The notes beneath the pieces were generated by a model. It did no database searches. It was not told the origin of the DNA and saw only the letters and a list, made by a program, of their open reading frames with translations. The position numbers and the translations under genes were made by a program. From Planctomycetota bacterium (GTDB lineage: Bacteria > Planctomycetota > Planctomycetia > Planctomycetales > Planctomycetaceae): 64,000 nucleotides of DNA. The number at the start of each line of letters is the position of its first letter. The stretch's first letter is position 1. Below are positions 26,185 through 35,300 of this stretch, piece by piece. The stretch lies in NCBI GenBank assembly GCA_003388505.1, contig QQVO01000013.1, forward strand, positions 62,001-126,000, given 5' to 3'.

Positions 26185-27108
26185 TCAGGCGCTCGGGCCG
26201 CCGGCGGGAAGCTCCGAGTCGAGAGCGCCGGTTTCGCCGTCAATGGTTTGCGGCGGTTCACGACCCGATTCGGAATCCCGAGACCCGTTGTCGATCCGGC
26301 GTCGGTTCTGAAACTCCAGCACGGTCCGTCCGGAGCCGTAGAAGATCTCACTGGCGAACGGCCGTTCCGCTGCCGGGATCGGATCGAGTCCGAGGATTTC
26401 ATCGAGCGTGGCGCGATCGGAACGACTGACGGCAACGCCTCCGTCCCCTTTGCCTTCGGGGGTGTAGGTGAGCGTCAGGTCGCCCTTGTCACGGGCCAGG
26501 ATGATGATGTTCGCCTGCTCTTCGGAAAGTTCGAGGGTGACTGTGTTCCCGCCGCGGGCCGCCGGGCTGGCGCCGGACGTGCTGCGGTTGACCGCCAGCA
26601 CCTTGACGCCTTTGAAGAGCGTCATCGTCATGCCGCCGGTCCGTTCCTGGTCGCGGTAGCTGGCCGGCGTGAAGTGCACGTCGACGAACTCTTGCGGCCG
26701 GATCAGCCCGTCGACGGCGGAGGATCCGTCGCCGAGTGCGATCGACACAGCCCGCATGTTTTCGCCGAGTTCGAGCGGCGGAAACTCTCCGGGCGGATAG
26801 AGGTCGGTTGTCAGAATGGCGCGGGCGGCGGTGATGGGCTGCTTGACGACGCGGCCGACGACGACCCGGTCGCTGCGAATCGTTTCGGGCGTCATGTGCG
26901 ACTCGCGCATCCGCCCCAGGGCGATGTGCGCGTCGGTGATGACGGTCCCCGGTTCCAGGTCGGACAGCGCCATGGGGATGGTGAGGATTGGATCCTCCGG
27001 CGGGGCTTCGTCGCGGGCCAGGAGGGTCTTGGCGACGTAGCCGGCCACCAGCAGGCCGACGACGACGAGCATGAGCATTGTCAGTGCGGCGGGAGTCAGG
27101 CGTTTCAC
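26185..27108 (-). CDS. cpaB: Flp pilus assembly protein CpaB/RcpC
   Basis: A 307-residue periplasmic protein with an N-terminal membrane helix (MLMLVVVGLLVAGYVAKTLL), then an SAF domain (LSDLEPGTVITDAHIALGRM; VGRVVKQPITAARAILTTDL) and a C-terminal CpaB/RcpC region (VDGLIRPQEFVDVHFTP; TLFKGVKVLAVNR; TVTLELSEEQANIIILARDKGDLTLTY). The protein ends in a disordered polar tail. It is proposed to interact with peptidoglycan or the outer-membrane secretin. The start is a GTG at 27108. The CpaC secretin normally next to it is absent here. Confidence 0.92.
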   Translation of the reverse strand: MKRLTPAALTMLMLVVVGLLVAGYVAKTLLARDEAPPEDPILTIPMALSDLEPGTVITDAHIALGRMRESHMTPETIRSDRVVVGRVVKQPITAARAILTTDLYPPGEFPPLELGENMRAVSIALGDGSSAVDGLIRPQEFVDVHFTPASYRDQERTGGMTMTLFKGVKVLAVNRSTSGASPAARGGNTVTLELSEEQANIIILARDKGDLTLTYTPEGKGDGGVAVSRSDRATLDEILGLDPIPAAERPFASEIFYGSGRTVLEFQNRRRIDNGSRDSESGREPPQTIDGETGALDSELPAGGPSA

Positions 27109-27162
27109 GGTATTCTTCTCCAGACGGTCGGTTGGGGCGCCGGGCGGGTGGTTGAGCCGGGC

Positions 27163-27570
27163 TTACTCTTTGGCCATTCGTGTTTCGCAGTACAGGTTTC
27201 GTCCCTTGAGGCTGAAGCCGACCGGCCACAGCAGGTCGGGAGACGCGGTCGACATCGGCACGCGGACGGCGACGACGACCAGCTCTCCGGGAACGACATC
27301 GGTTCGGGCGTCGACCTCCGCATTGTTCAACAGATGCGGCGGGAGCGTGCGCCAGACCTCGTTTTCGACGTCCGCGATCGTTGCATTGTGCAGGGTGGCT
27401 TTTCTGGCCCCGGCCCGGCAGGCTTCGACCACGTCGGCGCGGGCGAAGAACAACAGGGAAAACTCGAACAGCCCCATCAGCAGAATGCCGAGAATCGGCA
27501 GCGTGAGCACCAGTTCCATGGTGAGCACGCCGCGACGACGGTGTCTGCGCTGTCCGGACTGACGAATCAT
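27163..27570 (-). CDS. TadE-like minor pseudopilin
   Basis: A 135-residue protein with the TadE signature: a basic leader MIRQSGQRRHRRRG, then VLTMELVLTLPILGILLMGL with the conserved Glu in the hydrophobic helix, followed by FEFSLLFFARADVVEACRAGAR. The remaining residues form a small extracytoplasmic domain. TadE/F pseudopilins are processed by the prepilin peptidase and prime pilus assembly. The ATG at 27570 gives a compact protein; the frame remains open to 28215, but that extension is Arg/Gly-rich antisense of cpaA. It lies 54 nt upstream of cpaB. Confidence 0.9.
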   Translation of the reverse strand: MIRQSGQRRHRRRGVLTMELVLTLPILGILLMGLFEFSLLFFARADVVEACRAGARKATLHNATIADVENEVWRTLPPHLLNNAEVDARTDVVPGELVVVAVRVPMSTASPDLLWPVGFSLKGRNLYCETRMAKE

Positions 27571-27597
27571 TGGAATCTCGCGTCGCAAACGTTGTCC

Positions 27598-27661
27598 GGT
27601 GGGCCCGGCCCACCAGTGGTGTTTATTCTCGAGTGGTAGATCAGCCTGATGGGCCCGGCCC
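27598..27661. repeat. Palindrome and partial duplicate in the cpaA-tadE gap
   Basis: GGTGGGCCCGGCCCACC at 27598-27614 is a near-perfect palindrome. TGGGCCCGGCCC recurs at about 27650-27661. It lies between two tad genes. Confidence 0.5.
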
Positions 27662-27731
27662 GGTTTCTCGTGCGGTCCTCGGTTTTGGACCGGGTGTTCG
27701 TTGTTCGATTTTCCTGCAACCGGCCGCAGCG

Positions 27732-28286
27732 CTACGGCAGTGTCGGGAGTTTCCAGATCAGGACCATCCAGGTGGCCAGAGCCACGGGGACGGCGTACGC
27801 CATGACGCGGCGGCCCTGTTTTTCCTCTGAGGTTTCTCGCTTCTTGCCATCTCGCTTCGTTCGGTCCTTGCCGGTCGCGAGATGTTTCTGAGCGGTCTTG
27901 CGGAAGCTGCCGGAAAAGACGCTGACCACGATGAATCCGAAAGTCGACAGCAGCACGATGACCGTGCTGGCGATCACCACGAGCAGCGTCATGTGGAATC
28001 CCAGCCAGACGCTGAGTGCGCCCATCAGTTTGACGTCGCCTCCGCCCCCTCCGCCGATGACCCACAGGACGAACAGGATGCCGAAGCCGAGCAGAAAGCC
28101 GAGTCCGGCGTCTGCCAGTCCGTCCCATCCGTGGAACACGCCCTGGTAAATCCAGCCTAGGGCGAAGACCGGCAGCGTGAGCTTGTTCGGAATCCTTCGC
28201 TGGCGCACGTCCCACACCGCCGCGGCCGCTGTGAACAGCGAAGCGGCAATCACGAGGACGATCGAGGCGGCGTTCAGTTCGGGCAT
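27732..28286 (-). CDS. cpaA: Prepilin peptidase CpaA/TadV (A24 aspartic protease)
   Basis: A 184-residue membrane aspartic protease that cleaves Flp-type prepilins. The first catalytic Asp lies in AAVWDVRQRRIPNKLTLP and the second in VIGGGGGGDVKLMGALSVWLG, the GxGD motif of the family. It has about five hydrophobic segments, followed by a basic cytoplasmic insertion (KHLATGKDRTKRDGKKRETSE) and a last helix, VPVALATWMVLIW. The ATG at 28286 (MPELNAASIV) precedes the first helix directly; the open frame to 28478 reads Arg-rich and is probably untranslated. It is the first gene of the tad cluster. Confidence 0.92.
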   Translation of the reverse strand: MPELNAASIVLVIAASLFTAAAAVWDVRQRRIPNKLTLPVFALGWIYQGVFHGWDGLADAGLGFLLGFGILFVLWVIGGGGGGDVKLMGALSVWLGFHMTLLVVIASTVIVLLSTFGFIVVSVFSGSFRKTAQKHLATGKDRTKRDGKKRETSEEKQGRRVMAYAVPVALATWMVLIWKLPTLP

Positions 28287-29375
28287 GGTCACGCGCGGAG
28301 GAAACAATGCGGGTACGGTTGTAGAAAACCTACCACACGTTTCAGAAACCAACCGTGCGTGTTGCCGAAGCGTTACAGATTCCTCACACCTCGCGTGCTT
28401 CGTAACGGTTAAACGTCTCGTGGAGCCTCGAAACGCCACAAACCGCTGTCGCCGGCGCGGCCGGTGATCTCCCTGCAACCGGCATCACCGGTGCGATCGC
28501 GCGTCCGGAGCCCTGTCTGGACTCACGCCAGGCCGCAGAGTTGCCAGTGAATGTCGACGTGCCCCATGCCACGGGCGGCTTGTCCGCCCGTGCGGTTCGT
28601 CCGCAGATTGCCCAGCGCGGGCGTTTCCAGCAGGACTCTTCTCGACCACAGCCTTGGAAGGCTGTCAGTGACGCACAACTCTCCCGAAACCCTCAAGCGA
28701 CGTTGACCAGAAACGCCGACTGCGAGCGACGCTGAAGGCGTTGCACAGCAAAGCCGGGGGTCGCGACGACAGGAGCGCACCCCCGATCTGCTTCAGAGTT
28801 CATGCGACAACGTCGACCACGACAACCCAGGGTGGCGCGGCTACGCCGCTGACCCTGGGCTCTGATTGTCGTACGCCTTCAGCGTACTGACTGCACCTGC
28901 GTGGACCGCGTTGACGCCGCCAGTGTGGGATCGAGTCGTGTGTAAGTGACCGCGCTGAACACCTGTCAGTGACACACAACTCGGCTGGGGCCCGCGGCGA
29001 GGAACCGGGCCCAAGGGATTCTCGAACAGGACACAGATTTTGGGGTATTCCTTGAAAGGCGGCGGTGACGAGACCGCATCGATCCAGGCGTAAATACTCA
29101 GCACTCCACTGAAAGCAATCAGCGAAAATCGGTCCAATCCGTGGTCATCCGCGTTCCATTCGAATCTCTCAGAGAGTCACTCCATCGGGGATCGAGAGAT
29201 GTGTGTAAACGGCAGCCTTGGGAGGCTGTGCTACAGACTCCGTACCACGGCCTTCCGAGGCCGTGGCGCCAAAATCGTATTCCCCTCCGCTGATCGCTCA
29301 GAAATACTCGCCAGAAGATAAGCACACGTTGGCAGCCCGGCACTCCGTTGCCAACCGGTGAATCTGTCCGCCCGG
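28287..29375. other. Gene-free, palindrome-rich region upstream of the tad cluster
   Basis: No reading frame here has convincing coding character. It holds at least five hairpins: CACGGGCGG against CCGCCCGTG (28570-28592), ACAGCCTTGGAAGGCTGT (28648-28665), CCCAGGGT against ACCCTGGG with a symmetric loop (28826-28859), CAGCCTTGGGAGGCTG (29213-29228), and CCACGGCCT against AGGCCGTGG (29245-29266). CTGTCAGTGACGCACAACTC at 28662 is repeated with one change at 28963. The promoter of the tad cluster should lie near 28300; no Flp pilin gene is found here. Confidence 0.6.
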
Positions 29376-32300
29376 TCAGTATGCTTCCGAAGCGTCGAGT
29401 CCATCGCGGGTGTTGTCGAGGAGATTGCGGTATGAGTCGGAATTCATCCTCTGGAACTCGCTATTGGCGTCGATCAGGTTCTTGCGCAGTTCGGATTGCC
29501 GCGCCGGTTGGCCGTCGTCCTGCTCGGCTTTTTTGGCCGCGGCTTCTGCCTCCGCTTGCGGCTTGTCCTGCTGCGACGGCTGCAACGGCTGGCGACCGCG
29601 GTAAAACGCGTATCGGTTCGCGTCGAGCCTTGCGATGACGGTGCTCGTGCCGCGTACGTCGTCGGCGATGAACAGGCCGCGCAGATCGGTCTCTCCGGCG
29701 ATGAACTCGTCGTTTGCGGAGCCGATGACGCGGACGTCGACGTCGTCAGCGTACTCATCCTCGGCGACGTCCTTGACCGTAACCCGCACGCGGCCGGAGG
29801 CCGGGTCTTCCTGGACTTCGAGTTCCAGCGGGCTCACCAGCACGAGTCCACTGGAATAATGGTTCTCGCCGCGACAGACGACGAGATACGCTCCGTCTTC
29901 TTCCAACGGGAGGTTCACGATCTGCTCGCGATCGCGGTAGTCGTTGCCGTCGCCGAGATCGATCGTCTCCTCGAAGTGCGGCTTGATCCCGGCGAGGTTG
30001 ATCGCGGTGATACGATCGAGGTTTCTCTGCATGAGTCCGAACTTCATCAGGTCGATGCGGTAGACCTTGATCGACACTTCCGGAATGTTGCGGAACCTGA
30101 GTTCCAACTGCCGGGCGTCGCCGGGGTGCAGCGTTGTCACTTCGTCGAGTGCGACGTCCTTTTCGGTGAAGAACTCGATCGCTTCCGCGGCGTCGGCAAA
30201 GCGATCCTTCACGCGCTGGTATTCTTCGATCGCTTCGCCCGGCTGCCCGAGGCTGTGGTAGATCTGCCCCATGATGTAGATCGCTTCCCACTTGTTCACG
30301 GCGTCGCGCTCCCGGCCGTCGTTCCCGGCGGGGAACTTCGCCTCGGCCACCTTGCGGCAGGTTTCCAGGGCCGCTTCGTGCCGGCCGAGAGCGAACTGGC
30401 TGTAGCCGGTGATGTACCAGTAGGCGTCGATCAGCCGGCTGTCGGGATAGCGCTCGGCATACTGATCACACCGCGCGATCACCGGTTCATACTGCTCGAG
30501 ATCGAGCAGCGCATTGGCCAGGGCGAAGCTCGCCTGGTCGGCCGCCGGATCCTGGGGCCACACGGCCAAAAAGTGATCGAGCATGTCGATCACGCCGTCG
30601 ATGAGGTTCACCCGGGTCAGGCCCGCCGCAACCAGCTTGGGGTCGCCGGCGGCTTCCGGCGCTTTGCGGTAAACCTCCTGCGCCAGGCCGTAGGTGGCGG
30701 CCGCGATGTACGGTTCGGCCGGATAGTCCCGCAGCAGATCTTCCATCACCTGTACGCTGTGCTGGAACTCGCCCCGTGCGTTCAGGAATCCGGCGACCTG
30801 CGACTCCCGCTCGAAGCTTCCCTGCACGGTCGACCGGTAAACGAGATAGCTGCGTTCGTATTCGCCGATCTCGCGATAGGCGTTGGCGACCTGCAGGATT
30901 TCCTCGAATTGCACCGAAACGTCAGGGAACTTCTCTTTGATGATCTCGAAGTAGCGGACAATCTCGCCGTGAGACTGCGCGGACAGCGACGTGCGGAAGA
31001 GCATCGTAACCGTTTGCTTGTAGGCTTCGTCGCGCAGCCGCCAGTCGGTGAACAGACGGCTCAGATGCTCGTGCGCGCCGGCATGATCGCCTTCGTTAAA
31101 CAACCAAGTTCCCAGGTTGTACAACTCATCGGGACTCCACCGGTACTCGTCGTCCGACTCTTCGCCGCGCTCCAGCACGGTCAGCGAACCGACGGCCGCC
31201 GCGGCCATCTGTTGCGGGTCGTAAAAGTTCCGCAGAACCGACGGCGCTACGCGATATTCGCCCGGCACATAACCCACCAGCGTGTACCGAATCCAGCCCA
31301 GATCCCGTTTGTCGCCGAGATAGAAGGTGATTGACCCGGAATCCATCTCATACCGTTCAAAATCGCCTTCAATCGATTCGGTCAGGACCGTGCAACCGGC
31401 GGGAAGCGGTTCGGTGAGGACCAGGTACGGATACTCGACGTCGCTCCGGTTGCTGACGTTGCGCCGGCGTGGAAAGAGCGACACTTCCCCGCGCTGACCG
31501 ACGGGAATCTGCGTGAGCGGATTCGTGAACGCGGAATACGGGAACGCCGCCACATTGAAACCGCGAGGAATGACCCGCCCATCGTGCAACCGGGCGGTCG
31601 GCTCGTAGCGGCGCTCGATCGTCCAGTCGTTCGTGCTCGACTTGAGGTTCTCGGCCGCCACGAACCCGGTCAGCACGGCCGAGTAGCTGAACTCGCCGCG
31701 CCCCTGCATGTCGAAGTTAATGCGTTGCGGCTTGTCGGCGACCAGCAGGTCAGCTGGCACGCTGATCCGCCGGCTGCCGTCCTGGGCGGGGTCGATTGTG
31801 AGCGTCTCGATTTCGCGGTCGTTGACGAAGACCTTGAGCGTGTACTTCTCCGCCACGTGCTCGGTTCGTGCGAACCACTCGGCCAGCGCCATGACGGCCG
31901 GACCGTTCGCCTTTTCCACAGGCCACCGCGAGCCGACCCGCGATCCAAGCAGTTCGTCCGCCAGTTCCGGAATCTTCACGCTCGCCGGATCAACCGCCTG
32001 GAGTGCGAGCAAATGCAGCGCTTTGATCTCCGCATGGTCGGACATCCAGGGGAGCGTTTTGCGATGCGGCTCCTCCGTAGCCGGCTCGTTGCCCACCAGT
32101 TGCAGCAGGTCGTTCGCCATTTCCTTGCGGTCCATCTCGATCAAGACCAGCGCTGAGTGCAGCAGCCCGGAAACCGACAGGCTGTTCCTCTCGCGATGCA
32201 ACTGGTTGGCGGCCGAAAAGTCGGCCTGGCCGGCCGCAGCCAGTCCGTGCAGGAGGATGGCCCGGCCGTTGTGATCGGTTTGCGGGCTCGCCGCCAGCGC

Positions 32301-35300
32301 GGTTTTCAGGTATTGCACCGCGTTGTTGAATGTGTTGGCTTCGACGGCGAACCCCGCATCGCGGGCCGTGGAAAGCGCCCACACGACGCGGCTGGTGAGA
32401 TAACGGTCCGGCTCGGCGGCAGGCTGCCCGCTCCAGCTCCAGGCGCCGTCGTCGCGCTGGCTCGAAATGAGCTGCGCAATCGCTGCGGCAATACGACCGG
32501 ATAGCGCTTCCGTTTCGGGCGTTCCCGCATCCCTCGTGTCGCCGATCATGTTCAGCAGCGCGACGCCGCCCAGAATGTCGGAGACCGACCGTTCAATGCC
32601 GCTCACCGGGATCGCGCAGCGTTCGACCGGGTAATAGCCCCCGCCGAGAACGGCGTCGAGCAACGCTCGGTTCAGGCCCGGCCCGATCAGCAGTTCGAGC
32701 GACGGCGACTCGGCGGCAATCTCGTCATCGAACGATATAAACGCAATCGTGCTCTGCGCCGCTTTCCCGCTGGTGGTGGCATACACCGGCAGACCGAACG
32801 GACGGATGGCGATGCTGCGGGTGCTCTCGTCGGACTCCGCATCCGCCGTGGCGACCGTGAGACCAAAGCGGATCGATTCTCCTTCGGTGATCTCGATCGG
32901 GAACGAGAGTTCGCTCACGCCCGGTCCGGTCACCTCCAGTGTGCGGCTGACTTCGGTCGTCCTCTCGCCGATGGTCGCCGAGAACGTGACTTGGATGCTC
33001 CGCTCACCTGCGAGCGAATTGTGCACCTCCGCCAGGACGCTGGCGGAATCACCCTCGGTGAAGGCGAGCGGGAGCTTGAGTTCGCCGAACAGGTCCTTTT
33101 TGGTCACGACTTCGATTTCCGTCTGACCGGCCAGCGACTCGCCATTGATGCCTTTCGAGCGCAGCGTCCACGCCGTCGACCGTTCGGGCAGCTTGATCGT
33201 CACGCTGGCCTGGCCGGCGCCGTCAGTGACGATCACCGGATTCCAGTACGCCGTCTCGGCGTTCGCCATGCCCGGCAGCAGCCGCAGGCCCTCTTCGGCC
33301 AACCGCTTCAGTTCATCTTCGTCCCGCCCATTGAGGGCAAAGTAGTTCCCGAAGCGGTCGACCCCGTTCAGGTTTCCATTCGTCGACTGCACAAAATCCG
33401 AAAACTCCTGCGGCGATTCAAAGAGAGCTTCAACCTGAATCTCCCCGTCGCTGAGAACGATCACGTCGTCGTCGTCGACTACGGATTGGTGCTGTCGAAT
33501 AATCAGACTCAACGTCGGCTCGTACTCTTCCGCAGTTTGATCGCTTGCCGGCAGCGCAAGGTTAACGCCGCCCTCATCCGCACGCCGCTTTCGATCGAGC
33601 CCGCCCACTGAAGTTCCCGCCGGAGCATCCATCGGCGCGTTCCCATTCGCATCTCCCAGAAATCCGCTCGCCGCATTCTGCCCCTCCCCGCCGAGTCGTC
33701 CAAGGGTGGGGTCGGTTGAGTTAATAACTCTGTGCTCTTCGAGGTCATCGAGTTGCATCCAGAATGAATTCTCTTCGTCGCTACGTAGGCCCCAATCGGT
33801 ATCGTTTCGGGATGCAAGCTTTGACTGGAGTTGCATTGATTGAACGATCGGGCTCTCCGGGGCGATTTGCCGCGCCTGTTCAGCGACTGCACGGGCTTCG
33901 CTGAAGCGCCGCTGATCCATCAGCGCGTTGAATTGCTCAACCAGTACGCGATCGACACCACCGCGTCCCCGTTCTGTATACTCGACTTCCTGGACCGGCT
34001 GAGGCAGTGCGATTCCGCTCCGTGTCTGAATCCTTTGCTCCATCTCCACGACATCCAGAAGATCCTCCGCTGCAGCAGCCTCGCGCTGCAGAATCTCTCT
34101 CCGCTCCGCCTCCGCCAGCAGGTACCGGCTGATGTCGCGCGTGCTCGGACTGTAGGAAAACGTGCAGCTTGTCGACTGACGGATCGACGGCACCCGCTCG
34201 CCGGCGCCGAAGAAAGCGTCGATCAGACCCTGCATGTCATCGAACCGCTGCAGCAGGTTGGACTGGATCAGCGCCAGCGAGAGTTCCGCACTCACCGGCC
34301 TCCCCTGCGGATCGGTGACTTCGATGTCGACGATCAGGTCATCGCCCGGCTTGAGTTCGTCCGCGTTCGCCGTGAGCTTCACGCTCAGCTTCTGCGCGAC
34401 CCGAAACTCGCTCGATGCCGAATGGAACCGGTTCCGCTCCATCACGGCGGCAGAGAGATTGAAATTCGGGGCGAGCGAGGAATCGACCGGAACGTCAATC
34501 ACGTTCTCGCCGGTCTCCAGGTTGACCAGTTGGTAGCCGAGGATCGACGCCCCTTCGTAGGTAATGAGCGCCAGCGCCGGCGCCTCGCGCCAGTGCAGGC
34601 GGACCTGCGCGTCGTCTCCCACCTTGTAGTTGTGCTGCTCGGCAAGAATCCGCAGCCGAACGGCGTCCTTTTCGCCCGAAATAAAGACTCGCGACTGCCC
34701 GCTGATCGTATTCCCGAACCGGTCTTCGCCCGTCGCCCGGATGATGTAGCGGCCCCCCTCCTCAAACTGCAGCGTCTGACGCGCTTCGCCGTTCTCTTCG
34801 TCGGTCGCGGCATCCAGCGTGTCGACCAGCCGTTCGCCCCGCTGTCCCCGCACGAATGTTTCTTCGAACACCTCGATCTCGAGCGGGGTCGCGACCGGCT
34901 CTCCGGCGGCGTCGGCCGCCTTGAACGTGGCGTCGAACGTCTCCCCGTCGATATAGACGTCGCGCAACGTGGAAACGGCGATTTCAAAGCCGCGCGTCGA
35001 GAGATACACGGTCTGCGACGTCGTCAACCCGCGGTCCGGGTACTGAACCTGCAGCGTGAGCGTCTGCGACTCGGCGTACTGCTGGGTCTCGAACGAGACG
35101 GGAACTTCGCCGTTCTCATCGGTGGTCGCCGTCTGCCAGCCGTCGTTGCCGAACTGGTAGCGGATCTCCTGCTCGGCCAGTGGAGCGCCGTAGTAGTACT
35201 TGAGCGAGATCATACCTTCGACGGTCTCGCCGCGGTAGCAGACGTTCTGTTCGAGTTCGGCCGTCAAACGGACCGGCTCCAGTCGGTATTCGAGGACGCT

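Noticed and set aside
28841-29137. 98-residue frame in the gene-free region
   Set aside because: It is built partly from short dispersed repeats and palindromes and has no motif or ribosome-binding site.
29496-31334. Long plus-strand frames inside the A2M-like gene, including 33840-36425
   Set aside because: They are shadow frames; the minus strand product has a signal peptide, TPRs and A2M motifs throughout.
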